Shown in pieces: positions 39,659-48,752 of a DNA stretch of 64,000 bases (within the stretch, counting starts at the first letter, position 1; each line of letters starts with the position of its first letter). Position numbers and translations under genes: made by a program. The stretch is from NCBI GenBank assembly GCA_051000815.1, contig JBPCNX010000073.1:80754-144753 (forward strand), read 5' to 3'. This DNA is from PSRF01 sp051000815 (GTDB lineage Bacteria; Acidobacteriota; Blastocatellia; Pyrinomonadales; Pyrinomonadaceae). The notes beneath the pieces were generated by a model. The model did no database searches. It saw nothing but the letters and a program-made list of their open reading frames with translations, and had not been told where the DNA came from.

Positions 39659-42196
39659 CTAACTCAAAGCTCCGATGGTGCTGATTGGAGAATTGGCAAC
39701 GGCGAAACGCGTCTTACGGTTGTGCTTGTTCCGCTGCATTTTGCTGGCGGCTGCGCTGAGAAGTTCCTCTGTCGTTTCACCGTCTTCCGGAAAGCAGGCA
39801 ACGCCAAGGCTCAAACCCATCTCAACCGTCTTCCCGGTTCGGACAGAAAACCTCTGTTGCTCCACTGCATTTCTGATTCGTTCGCTTACTCCCGCCGCCA
39901 TCTGCGTAGATGCCATGGGCATGATGGCTACAAACTCATCGCCGGCGTAACGCGTCAGAATGTCCATCTGTCTGAGTTCTTTACGGACGACGCCGGCGAT
40001 ACTTGCCAGAACGCGGTCGCCGATTGCGTGTCCATATTCATCATTGATCAGCTTGAAATTATCGATGTCCATGCTGATCACCGCCAACGATTCGCGGTTC
40101 ATCCGCTGACACTCGGCAATTCGTTGTCCCAGCAGCATGTAAAACGCCCGGGCGTTTGGCAGTTCTGTAAGCGGATCTACCAGAGCACTCTCCTTCGTCT
40201 TTTCGAAGGTCAGGGCGTTATTGAGCGCACTCGACGCGTGCTGACAAACTGACTCCAAAAGGCGGACGTGCTCCGTGGTATATGAGGTCCTGCTCTTGGA
40301 GAAGAGAGTGATGGCGCCGAAGGATCCGTCCTCACGCACTAGTGGAGAAACGAGAACTCCTCGATATTGTTTCGCAACCTCTTCTCTAACACCCACCAGA
40401 TCGAGCTCCGGCGATGCGTTACACATAGAACGGGAATTGGCAATCACCCAACCGGTGATACCGTCACCCACATCCATGTGGCGCCGTTTGAAGACTTCTG
40501 CGTGTTCGCCGGCTACGTGAATTGAAACCGCCTTGCCCGATTTCTCGTCCACAACAAAGATTATGCAGGTATCGAAAGGTACGATTGAGCGAAGCTTGTT
40601 ACTTACGAGGGTGACGGTGTCGTTTATGTTCAAAGACGAACCAATCGTTTGCGCAATTTCGTGCAGTGCAAATACCTCGCGCTGCGCCTCGCTTATCGAT
40701 CTGAAACCCTGGATATCGTGAGGTGAGCCGACTGTGTCGGAAGCAAGCCCAGCATCCGGCCGCGTGTTGGTTCTATAATCAACTAAATCCTTCTCAGCAT
40801 GAACTTGCTCGCTAATATCCTCGGTTTTAATTAGTCGGTCAAACTCTTCGACGTGGGCTACGAACGTTACGACTACGCGCGGATCAAAAGCGCTGCCCGA
40901 CATGCTTTGCAATAGAGCAAGCGACTCTTCTCGCTTCATACCCTTGCGGTAGGGTCGATCGCAACGCGTGGCATCGTAGAAGTCCACGACTGAAATGATT
41001 CTCGCCACCAGCGGGATTCCATCCTGCCGCAAACCCTTTGGATACCCCGAGCCGTCCCATTTCTCATGGTGGTAGCGAACGATGTCCTCAACCGGATAAG
41101 GAAAATTCACCCGTCGCAGAATGTCGCCACCCACAGTCGGGTGAATCTTCATCTTGGCGAATTCCGCTTCAGTCAACTTGCCGGGCTTGTTCAAAATATA
41201 CTCGGGCACGGCCAGCTTGCCGATGTCATGCAAGAGCGCTCCGGCCACGAGCGCCTTCACCTCAGACTCGTTCACGCCGAGTAGTGCGCCCATCTGTTGA
41301 GCGTAGATCTGGGTGCGCCGAACATGGCCGTGAGTAGTCTGGTCTTTGGCATCTATGGCGATCGCCAGCGACTCGATCGTGTTCATGTGAATGACCGCCA
41401 TTTCCTCGATATGGCGTCGTCGCTCAGCCTCGGCGTGTTTCACTTCTTCAACCCGCTTCTCGTTAAAGCGATAGAGCATGTAGACAAGTGCGGTTATGAA
41501 TATACCCAGCAGCGCGAAGGGAAAACCTCCACCTCGAATCGATGAGTAAAAGAGTACGGCGGACGATGCGGCCGCCAATTGCGAGGTAATTGTCCAGACA
41601 ATACTTTCTTGGGAGGGGAGACTCGGCTTTTCTCCCGTATCGAGTCTGATAAAAGCCGCCGTTGCGAGGGTGCTGAGAAAATATTGCAGCAGCGCGAGTA
41701 CGCATAGAGGTACAAGAAAAACATTCACTGGCAGTCGCTGTCCCGCATTCAGGTCAGCCTCGAGCGCCAGGTTACCGACGAGCAATCCATAACATGACGC
41801 CGAGAGGAAAGTAGAAATGATTGCAGTCGCACTGGTGAGAACGAGGTGCCGGCGATTACCCAGACTGTAGGTAGAAAGGAAGGCGACTGCTGCGGCGAGC
41901 AGGGTCGCTGGTCCGGCAGTGCCGGCAGGGGGAACTGCGTAGAGCATCACTGCCAGAAAGACAAAAGTATCGGCTACAGACTTCCGACTTTGGCTGAGAC
42001 CATCCGTGGTTGTAACGGAAACCGTAAAGCGGCTTGCAGCGAAAGTGAGGATCAGCAGCACAAGTCCTGACAGGATTCCAGCGTCACCCCTGATGGGCAG
42101 TTCGCCAACTGATGCGACTGCCGTCAGCAGGACTATTGCGCCAGCCGCCGCCATCCCGATGAAGGCGGATCTGCCCAGCCAGTTTTTGTTTTGCAT
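39659..42196 (-). CDS. Membrane HD-GYP / GAF / GGDEF cyclic-di-GMP protein
   Basis: The 845-residue protein has seven to eight N-terminal helices (to about residue 250), a short coiled coil, an HD-GYP phosphodiesterase domain (HGHVRRTQIYA; LLHDIGKLAVPEYIL; RYHHEKWDGSGYP; VVDFYDATRCDRPYR), a GAF domain (about 495-645) and a GGDEF domain with DPLTELPNARAF, MDIDNFKLINDEYGHAIGD and RYAGDEF. AGDEF is an active-site variant found in working cyclases. One chain thus holds both a synthesis and a breakdown module for cyclic di-GMP, with GAF between them as a probable switch. The exact activity of each domain is not shown. It is expressed alone, with its own terminator. Confidence 0.92.
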   Translation of the reverse strand: MQNKNWLGRSAFIGMAAAGAIVLLTAVASVGELPIRGDAGILSGLVLLILTFAASRFTVSVTTTDGLSQSRKSVADTFVFLAVMLYAVPPAGTAGPATLLAAAVAFLSTYSLGNRRHLVLTSATAIISTFLSASCYGLLVGNLALEADLNAGQRLPVNVFLVPLCVLALLQYFLSTLATAAFIRLDTGEKPSLPSQESIVWTITSQLAAASSAVLFYSSIRGGGFPFALLGIFITALVYMLYRFNEKRVEEVKHAEAERRRHIEEMAVIHMNTIESLAIAIDAKDQTTHGHVRRTQIYAQQMGALLGVNESEVKALVAGALLHDIGKLAVPEYILNKPGKLTEAEFAKMKIHPTVGGDILRRVNFPYPVEDIVRYHHEKWDGSGYPKGLRQDGIPLVARIISVVDFYDATRCDRPYRKGMKREESLALLQSMSGSAFDPRVVVTFVAHVEEFDRLIKTEDISEQVHAEKDLVDYRTNTRPDAGLASDTVGSPHDIQGFRSISEAQREVFALHEIAQTIGSSLNINDTVTLVSNKLRSIVPFDTCIIFVVDEKSGKAVSIHVAGEHAEVFKRRHMDVGDGITGWVIANSRSMCNASPELDLVGVREEVAKQYRGVLVSPLVREDGSFGAITLFSKSRTSYTTEHVRLLESVCQHASSALNNALTFEKTKESALVDPLTELPNARAFYMLLGQRIAECQRMNRESLAVISMDIDNFKLINDEYGHAIGDRVLASIAGVVRKELRQMDILTRYAGDEFVAIMPMASTQMAAGVSERIRNAVEQQRFSVRTGKTVEMGLSLGVACFPEDGETTEELLSAAASKMQRNKHNRKTRFAVANSPISTIGALS

Positions 42197-42479
42197 TTCC
42201 GTTTCCGATCCTTACCTTCGGGGCAAATGAGCTCCGCGGTAATCGACAAGCCTTACGAAATGAAATTTGAGGAAAGTGTCAGGCAGCTAGTGAAGGTTGA
42301 CCACCTCGAAATGACGTGGCCAACCGTGTTTGGCACCGGGCGGAAAGATAACCTTTTCAGCAGGTTGAGGTCAAGAAATTAGATTTGTCGCGATCCTCAG
42401 GAGCCGGGCCGGAGAAGTCAGATTTTGGAGAGCGAGACCGCTTGTAACTTATGTTATGGGCGGTTTTTTCTATTCAATA
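42197..42479. other. Gap with a plus-strand terminator and no assigned gene
   Basis: The gap carries no convincing gene. A plus-strand frame from the ATG at 42227 encodes 51 residues without recognisable features. A plus-strand hairpin with a T-tract lies at its right end (next entry), so a short RNA or small gene may be transcribed rightwards. Confidence 0.4.
42437..42469 (+). terminator. Plus-strand hairpin with T-tract lacking an upstream gene
   Basis: ACCGC (42437-42441) pairs with GCGGT (42460-42464) and the inner TAAC pairs with GTTA; a run of six T follows. This fits an intrinsic terminator for a transcript running rightward, though no gene is assigned upstream on this strand within 300 bp. 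Confidence 0.5.
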
Positions 42480-42506
42480 CAAAAAGGCCACCTAACGCTG
42501 GTGGCC
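42480..42506 (-). terminator. Terminator overlapping the end of the 98-residue gene
   Basis: On the minus strand GGCCACC, a 7-base loop and GGTGGCC are followed by TTTTTGT. The stem starts within the last codons of the 42492-42788 gene, so its stop codon lies in the hairpin. Confidence 0.85.
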
Positions 42507-42788
42507 TTCCCATTTCGTCGAGTTATTTCCCCAAGCGCCTTTGCTACCATTCCACGCTAGGAATGCTCGCGTCATTCCCATCTTTTCACCTACGGAAAAG
42601 TTTGAACTTTGCGCGTAAATTACTGTAACAGTTGCCGAGGGTGCCCAGAGCCGCCCGCCACTGAGAGGCGGGTAATAACAGGTAACTTGAGCCCGAACGT
42701 GCCTGATGGAATAACCGAGAGCCACACTAGCGACCATTAGCAGCCCAACAAGAATGAGGAAGCGACGTGGTGAGGGAGTGAGTCTCAT
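42492..42788 (-). CDS. Secreted 98-residue protein, probably the truncated start of a larger family
   Basis: The protein has a signal-type N-terminus (RRFLILVGLLMVASVALGYS, cleaved near VRA-Q) and then about 60 residues (WAPSATVTVIYAQSSNFSVG, MTRAFLAWNG) that look like the opening of secreted metalloprotease-like or matrixin-type domains: a strand followed by a helix with AxxAW. No zinc-binding HExxH is reached before the stop. It starts two bases after the 42791-43531 gene on the same strand. It may be a shortened remnant that has gained a terminator. Confidence 0.55.
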   Translation of the reverse strand: MRLTPSPRRFLILVGLLMVASVALGYSIRHVRAQVTCYYPPLSGGRLWAPSATVTVIYAQSSNFSVGEKMGMTRAFLAWNGSKGAWGNNSTKWEGHQR

Positions 42789-42790
42789 AA

Positions 42791-43531
42791 CTATCCTTTT
42801 GGGGGCATTGATTTCTTAATTGATTCAAGGACTTCACTGACAAACCTGTCTGCGTCCGAATCTTTGTATCTATCAAACGGAACTACACCGGAATGGTCTA
42901 GAGGAATCACTTGGCCATTTAGGAGTTCATACCCAGTAAGTATGGAGAAACCACCATCATTAAGTTGCTTTAGGAAAAGCATGTATGTGTGGCCCACCTT
43001 CGGTATTCCGAAACCATCCACGAAGTAACGAAATTCTGAGCCCGAGGGAAACCTGACGCGACCTCCCTCGCGTTCTGCAACTACAGCCGAGGCGATTCCA
43101 GCTTCATCCTTAAGTACCTTTTCAACATCAACAACTACTTCTGAATACACCCCAGACCTATCGTCGGAAATGTGGGCTTTCGCTTCCGACACCTTTCCTA
43201 TAACAATGGTTGTGCTTTCTTCTACTGGCAGGGCAGGGAAGTCTTCTGGCCAGTGGTAGACTGTCGATGCCCCCGTCATACCCTCTACAATTGGAGGACT
43301 ACCTCCTAGGTTGTGGCGCCGATCTTTCGCCAATCTTCGCTCACGCTCTGCAGCCCGTGTCGGTTTCGGTTCGTTGTAATCGACTATTGGTAATTGTTCA
43401 TCAAGCGCCTTACGAGAAGCCTTCATTAATTCTTCATACTTCTCGCTACGCTGGCCCTGTTGCGCGCCAATGCCAATTACAACTAAAGCGGCTAAGGCGA
43501 AGGCCAAAGTGATTAACGCCATCTTTTTCAT
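42791..43531 (-). CDS. Secreted protein of unknown function
   Basis: The 246-residue product has a signal peptide (MALITLAFALAALVVIGIGA) and no further membrane segments. A basic helical stretch follows (RAAERERRLAKDRRHNLGGS), then a beta-rich domain (TTIVIGKVSEAKAHISDDRS; VVDVEKVLKDEA; RYFVDGFGIPKVGHTYMLFL). That beta pattern of short outer strands with GKVxxxxA resembles domains found in secreted proteins of many soil bacteria, but I do not recognise a named family. It forms a two-gene unit with the 98-residue secreted protein downstream. Confidence 0.75.
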   Translation of the reverse strand: MKKMALITLAFALAALVVIGIGAQQGQRSEKYEELMKASRKALDEQLPIVDYNEPKPTRAAERERRLAKDRRHNLGGSPPIVEGMTGASTVYHWPEDFPALPVEESTTIVIGKVSEAKAHISDDRSGVYSEVVVDVEKVLKDEAGIASAVVAEREGGRVRFPSGSEFRYFVDGFGIPKVGHTYMLFLKQLNDGGFSILTGYELLNGQVIPLDHSGVVPFDRYKDSDADRFVSEVLESIKKSMPPKG

Positions 43532-43755
43532 AACTTGTACCTCGTGACGGGACGGTCAGTGGATAGAGGAGTGAGACAATGGCACGCTATACCTCAAGTA
43601 CATGCATGTAAATACCAGGGCTTCCTGGCTCCTGAGTTTCGTTCTCTCTCCGTTGCGATGTGTCCACTCACTGAAGATAGATGCGTCTGGTCAGTTGCTG
43701 GCACTTTGAATATGGCCGACGCGGATTCAGAGAACTCCGCGAACTTCAGGTCAGA

Positions 43756-45867
43756 TTAGTTTGAGGCTGGCTGAGCAAGACCGAACTCAGGGCCAGTTTC
43801 TGCCGTCCCATCAAGTTGCGCAGCCAGCTTTGCAGCGGCGGTAACAGGTTCTTTGCAGGAGTAATGCTCACAAACATAAGCGGTGGGGAGGCCGGCCAAG
43901 GTGCTGCGGTCACGCAGCAGGGGAACGAGGTCCGAGGCGCGCGTCTCACTAGCGCCTGAATGAGCAACCACCTTGTTGGGTAGGTAGCGGCTCCAAACTT
44001 CTCGCTGCAGTTCTTTGGTTGCGGCGGCGGCGGGATCGCCGACTATAGCAATCTCTTTCGGAGTGCTCAGGTGAAAGTCGAACGCGCAAAGCGCCCGCCC
44101 GAATCCCGACGGGTAACGCTTAACTGAATCGGCGACCAGACGAAGCACCGTCGTGGCGAGCCTTCTGTAGGTCTCATTATCCGTGAGCACCGCAAGTCGC
44201 AACAGGACGTCGGCCGCAACAGAGTTGCCTGACGGAGTTGCGTTATCGAAATAGTCTTTCGAGCGGACGATTAACGTTTCATGGCTTTTTCCTGTAAAGA
44301 AAAATCCTCCGTCCTGATCATCCCAAAACTCCTCTATCATTGTTGACGTCACGGACAGACACTCTTCAAGCCACTCCAATTCGCCCGTTGTCTCATAAAG
44401 ACTAAGAAGGCCATCGCTCAGAAATGCATAATCCTCAAGATAACCATTCAGTTTAGCGATTCCATCCTTGTAGGTCCGCAGCAATAAACCACTCCTTCGC
44501 AGCCTCGCGAGAACGAACCGCGCATTGTTCCTCGCCACGTTCAAATAGTCCTGGCGATCCAGCACCGCGCCGGCTTCTGCAAAACTGGCCATCATCATCC
44601 CATTCCAGGACGTAAGGATTTTTTCGTCCCGGGCCGGTTTCACACGCTGCTCGCGGATCGCAAAGAGTTTCCGCCGCGATCTCTCCAACGCTTCCTCGAG
44701 CTCATCAGGGGTAACATTCGTCTCCTTAGCAACCTCTGCGACGCCACGAGTTACGTTTAGAATATTCTTGCCTTCAAAGTTTCCGCCTGAGGAGATGTTG
44801 TAGTAGGTGGAAAACAGTCGAGCATCGTATTCGCCCAACGCTTCTTCAATTTCAGCCAGACTCCAAACAAAAAACTTCCCTTCGACGCCTTCGGAGTCGG
44901 CATCCTGGGTGGAGTAAAAACCGCCGTCGCGCGAGGTCATCTCACGCACCACATAATCCAACACACCCTCAGCAACGCGGCGAGCTTCATCATCGCGGGT
45001 CACCTGATAAAGATGAATGTAGAGCCGCGAAAGAAGCGCATTGTCATAGAGCATCTTTTCAAAATGCGGCACTAACCATTTGGCATCGGTGGCATAGCGG
45101 TGAAAACCGCCGCCGAGCTGATCGTAGATGCCGCCTTCAGCCATCTTCCGGCAAGAGTGTCGAATAATCTGAAACGCCTCCGGCGTACGGAGCCGACAGT
45201 AAATGCGCTGCAGGAACTCGAGAACCATTGACGGAGGAAACTTGGGAGCACTACCGAATCCCCCGTTGAGCGAGTCGTAGCTCTTCACTATTCCCTGATA
45301 GGCCGCGTCCAGCAGGTTGGTGTGCAGGATCTCGTTCGACTCACGCGCGACATTCAAACGGGCCAACTCAGCACGAAGGGAAGCGGCAGTTTCAGCAATA
45401 TCCTCCGGTCGTTCGCGGTAAGCATCGGCCATCGAGGTCAACACGCGGGGAAACCCGGGCATGTTGTACCGGTCCTCTGGAGGAAAATAGGTGCCACCGT
45501 AAAACGGCACGCCGTCCGGCGTCAGAAAGACAGTCATCGGCCAACCGCCGTGATGAGTCATCATCTGCACAGCGTTCATATAGATCTGATCAAGATCGGG
45601 TCGCTCTTCGCGATCTACCTTGATGTTGACGAAGTTCTCGTTCATCAAGGCGGCAATTTCCTCGTTCTCAAACGACTCATGCTCCATCACGTGACACCAG
45701 TGGCAGGCTGAATATCCGATGCTCAGCAGCACGGGCTTATTTTCGCCTTTAGCCTCAGCAAAAGCTTCTTCGCCCCAGGGATTCCAATTCACGGGATTGT
45801 GGGCGTGTTGCAGAAGGTAAGGACTGGTTTCATTAATGAGCCGATTAGTGTGTTTATGATCAGACAT
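43756..45867 (-). CDS. Thioredoxin-domain protein of the DUF255 / YyaL (SPATA20) family
   Basis: The 703-residue protein has the strongly conserved N-terminus (NETSPYLLQHAHNPVNWNPW) followed by a thioredoxin-like fold with ACHWCHVMEHESF near residues 54-66 and HHGGWPMTVFLTPDG. The C-terminal two-thirds form an alpha/alpha toroid-like region with GGFYSTQDADSEGVEGKFFV, similar to N-acylglucosamine epimerase-type barrels. Its biochemical role is still unclear; a redox or sugar-related function has been proposed for the family. It appears to be transcribed alone. Confidence 0.92.
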   Translation of the reverse strand: MSDHKHTNRLINETSPYLLQHAHNPVNWNPWGEEAFAEAKGENKPVLLSIGYSACHWCHVMEHESFENEEIAALMNENFVNIKVDREERPDLDQIYMNAVQMMTHHGGWPMTVFLTPDGVPFYGGTYFPPEDRYNMPGFPRVLTSMADAYRERPEDIAETAASLRAELARLNVARESNEILHTNLLDAAYQGIVKSYDSLNGGFGSAPKFPPSMVLEFLQRIYCRLRTPEAFQIIRHSCRKMAEGGIYDQLGGGFHRYATDAKWLVPHFEKMLYDNALLSRLYIHLYQVTRDDEARRVAEGVLDYVVREMTSRDGGFYSTQDADSEGVEGKFFVWSLAEIEEALGEYDARLFSTYYNISSGGNFEGKNILNVTRGVAEVAKETNVTPDELEEALERSRRKLFAIREQRVKPARDEKILTSWNGMMMASFAEAGAVLDRQDYLNVARNNARFVLARLRRSGLLLRTYKDGIAKLNGYLEDYAFLSDGLLSLYETTGELEWLEECLSVTSTMIEEFWDDQDGGFFFTGKSHETLIVRSKDYFDNATPSGNSVAADVLLRLAVLTDNETYRRLATTVLRLVADSVKRYPSGFGRALCAFDFHLSTPKEIAIVGDPAAAATKELQREVWSRYLPNKVVAHSGASETRASDLVPLLRDRSTLAGLPTAYVCEHYSCKEPVTAAAKLAAQLDGTAETGPEFGLAQPASN

Positions 45868-46054
45868 GTTTGCCTACTAAGCTAAGGGTCTTAAGCGAAT
45901 TAGAAAGTATTGTACCTGACTCAACTCTCTTGCCACACTTCGGCAGGCAAGTGGAGTTTGCTATACTCCGATTACTGAATAGCCATTCATTTTTAACCGA
46001 GCGACGACTTTGCCGAAATTCTGCTGCAATGTTGCGAGACTGTGAGAACTATTG

Positions 46055-47764
46055 ATGGAACGTGAAGCGCTGGAAATGGACGTTGTTTTTGTTGGCGCCG
46101 GCCCGGCCAACCTTAGTGGCGCATTGCACCTGGCACGTCTGGTGAAAGCTCACGATCAGGCCATTGCGAACGGAGAAAAAGAAGGCAAGCCGCTTGGTGA
46201 AATCGAAATTGGCGTCATTGAAAAAGGCGCGTCAGTCGGCGCACACATACTCTCCGGCGCCGTGATGGATCCACGAGCGCTCAAGGAGTTACTGCCGGAT
46301 TTCGTTGCCCAGGGAGCACCGCTCGAGTCACCTGTCAAAGAAGACTATTTTCTCTACCTCACCGAGAAACGGGCCTTGCGTTCACCCATTACACCGCCGC
46401 CGCTGAAGAACCACGGTTACTACATTGTTTCGCTGAATCGACTGACTGCCTGGTTGGGTGAAAAATGCGAAGAAGCAGGTGTAAACATTTTTCCGGAGTT
46501 TCCCGGCGCAGAAATGCTCTATGACTCTGACGATTGTGTAATCGGTGTTCGCACCGGCGACAAAGGCATCGACAAGGAAGGTAAGCGCAAGGCTAACTTT
46601 GAGCCTGGGGTTGATCTGCTGGCTAAAGTAACAGTGCTGGGCGAAGGACCGCGGGGCTCATTGACCAAACAACTGACGCAGCGCCTAAATCTCGACGAAG
46701 GGAAAGAGCCACAGGTATACAGCGTGGGGGTTAAGGAACTGTGGGAGTTGCCGGATGACCGTTATCCGACGGGCCGTGTCACTCACACACTTGGTTTTCC
46801 ATCTGACACGCAGACCTATGGCGGCGGCTGGATTTACGGTATGCAGAATCGAATCCTGAATATCGGGTATGTGACTGGACTCGATTACCGGGATCCTCTA
46901 CTCGATCCGCACGCGGAGTTTCAGCGCTTCAAGTCGCATCCGTATGTCTCGCGACTGCTCGATGGCGGCAAAATGCTGCGTTATGGTGCGAAAACGATCG
47001 CTGCCGGCGGCTACTTTGCGATGCCGAAGATCTATGCGGATGGTGTGCTGCTGGTGGGAGACTGTGCAGGATTTCTCAATTCACAAAGACTGAAGGGAAT
47101 TCACTCGGCGATTAAGAGCGGTATGCTCGCGGCCGAAGCGATTTTTGCGGCGCTGCTGGCAGGTGATTTTTCCGCGACCCAGTTGCAGCGTTACGAAGAA
47201 CTGGTCAATGAGAGTTGGATCATACCCGAGCTCAGAAAGGTCAGAAACTTCCACGCCGGATTTAAGCACGGCCGTTGGCTGGGAATAATAAATACCGGGT
47301 TCCAGTTCATCACCGGCGGCCGAGCATGGGGCCTCTTCGATCGGACAAAGGCAGAATCAGGTCACCGGGTGATGAAGCGTCTCGCCGATTATGACTATCG
47401 CGGTGACAGCCTCGATCAGCGTTACAACGGCCTGCGTTTCGATGGCAAGATCACATTCAACAAGCTCACCGACGTTTACCACGCCTCAGTCGGGCACGAT
47501 GAAGATCAGCCGGTGCATCTTCACGTCCTTGATACCAACATCTGCGCTACGCGTTGTGCCGAGGAATATGGCAATCCCTGCCAGCGCTTTTGTCCGGCTG
47601 CGGTTTATGAAATGGTGGAAGACGGCGGCAACGGCAGGCGAAAACTTCAGATCAATTTTTCAAACTGCGTCCACTGCAAAACCTGCGACATCATGGATCC
47701 GTACCAGATCATCAATTGGGTGACGCCTGAAGGCGGCGGCGGGCCGGATTACAAGGGAATGTAG
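46055..47764 (+). CDS. Electron transfer flavoprotein-ubiquinone oxidoreductase
   Basis: From the ATG at 46055 (TTG at 46052 is also in frame) the protein has 569 residues. The FAD-binding Rossmann motif is VFVGAGPANLSGALHLARLV at the N-terminus. ASVGAHILSGAVMDPRALKE and GAKTIAAGGYFAMPKIYADG are family blocks. The C-terminal iron-sulfur part has NICATRCAEEYGNPCQRFCP and NCVHCKTCDIMDPYQIINWV. The enzyme passes electrons from ETF, reduced by acyl-CoA and other dehydrogenases, into the quinone pool that feeds the bc complex. No ETF alpha/beta genes are seen in the window. Confidence 0.95.
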   Translation: MEREALEMDVVFVGAGPANLSGALHLARLVKAHDQAIANGEKEGKPLGEIEIGVIEKGASVGAHILSGAVMDPRALKELLPDFVAQGAPLESPVKEDYFLYLTEKRALRSPITPPPLKNHGYYIVSLNRLTAWLGEKCEEAGVNIFPEFPGAEMLYDSDDCVIGVRTGDKGIDKEGKRKANFEPGVDLLAKVTVLGEGPRGSLTKQLTQRLNLDEGKEPQVYSVGVKELWELPDDRYPTGRVTHTLGFPSDTQTYGGGWIYGMQNRILNIGYVTGLDYRDPLLDPHAEFQRFKSHPYVSRLLDGGKMLRYGAKTIAAGGYFAMPKIYADGVLLVGDCAGFLNSQRLKGIHSAIKSGMLAAEAIFAALLAGDFSATQLQRYEELVNESWIIPELRKVRNFHAGFKHGRWLGIINTGFQFITGGRAWGLFDRTKAESGHRVMKRLADYDYRGDSLDQRYNGLRFDGKITFNKLTDVYHASVGHDEDQPVHLHVLDTNICATRCAEEYGNPCQRFCPAAVYEMVEDGGNGRRKLQINFSNCVHCKTCDIMDPYQIINWVTPEGGGGPDYKGM

Positions 47765-47772
47765 CAGGGAAG

Positions 47773-48018
47773 CTATTCCTTAATCGGCGACTCCTCGCGC
47801 TCTTGAATAGTGAAACTCACTTTGCCGCGCATCACCTCTTCCAGGGCGATGCGGGTTGGTTTGTGCTTGACGGGATCGATCTCAATGCGGGGACGGGCGC
47901 CGCGTTGAAGCTGTTTGCTTCGTTTGGCCGCAAGAATGATTAGTCGATACTTGGAATCTACTTGCGGAGTTTCCATCTCGGCAAGCGCATGCTCAAGTTC
48001 TGGGTTTGTGGTTGGCAT
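47773..48018 (-). CDS. rpoZ: RNA polymerase omega subunit
   Basis: The 81-residue protein carries the omega fold signature: DSKYRLIILAAKRSKQLQRG followed by KPTRIALEEVMRGKV. It supports assembly of RNA polymerase beta-prime. It is placed downstream of gmk on the same strand, the usual gmk-rpoZ order, with yicC before gmk. The call is secure because of motif and neighbours. Confidence 0.93.
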   Translation of the reverse strand: MPTTNPELEHALAEMETPQVDSKYRLIILAAKRSKQLQRGARPRIEIDPVKHKPTRIALEEVMRGKVSFTIQEREESPIKE

Positions 48019-48092
48019 GATTAAGTGGTTTGTCCTCCCAAAGAATTAAATGAAGATTGTAAACCTCAGTCTATTAAGGCGGCCAGTCCTAA

Positions 48093-48752
48093 CTAAAGAA
48101 AACCCTTTACGACGCGTTTAATATTTTCTTCCTGACGCGACAAGCGCGCGCGCTCAGCCTCGATGATTGCGCCAAGTTGAGAGGCGGCGCGTTCGACATC
48201 CTCGTTAATAATCACGTAGTCGAAGGCTTTGTAGGCCTTGAGTTCCTCGGGGGCATTGCGCAATCTGACTTCAAGTTCGTCAGGCCCATCTGTGCCCCGG
48301 GCCACGAGCCGCTGCCTCAGCACCTCTAACGATGGCGGCAGAATAAAGACGCTTACCGCATCACTCACAAGGTTGCGGATGCTCGCCGCTCCCTGAACGT
48401 CAACCTCGAGAATGATGTCTCTTCCCTGCGAAACATCTTGCGCCACCTGAAAGCGGCTGGTCCCGTAGAGATGACTGTGGACTATAGCCCATTCAAGAAA
48501 ATCATTCTTCTCAATCATCTCGGTGAAGGTCTCGCGAGACACAAAGAAATACTCACGACCGTCGACTTCTCCGTTGCGCGGCTTTCGTGTGGTGTATGAA
48601 ACAGAATAGCTAAGATTCGGCAGTCGCTTTAGCACCCGCTGAATTAGTGTGCCTTTGCCGCCGCCGGAAGGGGAGCTGACAACGAATAGAATCCCTCTCT
48701 GGGTGGCGCTGGTTTCGATCGAATCCATCAACTCTTTTGCTTCACTCGACAT
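48093..48752 (-). CDS. gmk: Guanylate kinase
   Basis: The 219-residue protein has the P-loop SPSGGGKGTLIQRVL near residues 26-40, the GMP-binding SYTTRKPRNGEVDGREYFFV and the lid/adenine segment. It converts GMP to GDP. The first 18 residues before the core are longer than usual for bacterial Gmk, but the start overlaps the end of yicC by 11 bp, so no shorter start is better supported. Neighbours yicC and rpoZ confirm the classical cluster. Confidence 0.95.
   Translation of the reverse strand: MSSEAKELMDSIETSATQRGILFVVSSPSGGGKGTLIQRVLKRLPNLSYSVSYTTRKPRNGEVDGREYFFVSRETFTEMIEKNDFLEWAIVHSHLYGTSRFQVAQDVSQGRDIILEVDVQGAASIRNLVSDAVSVFILPPSLEVLRQRLVARGTDGPDELEVRLRNAPEELKAYKAFDYVIINEDVERAASQLGAIIEAERARLSRQEENIKRVVKGFL

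Noticed and set aside
42227..42382. 51-codon plus-strand gene before the orphan terminator
   Set aside because: No ribosome binding site of note, no recognisable protein features and no sign of conservation that can be judged here. Kept only as a possible transcript.
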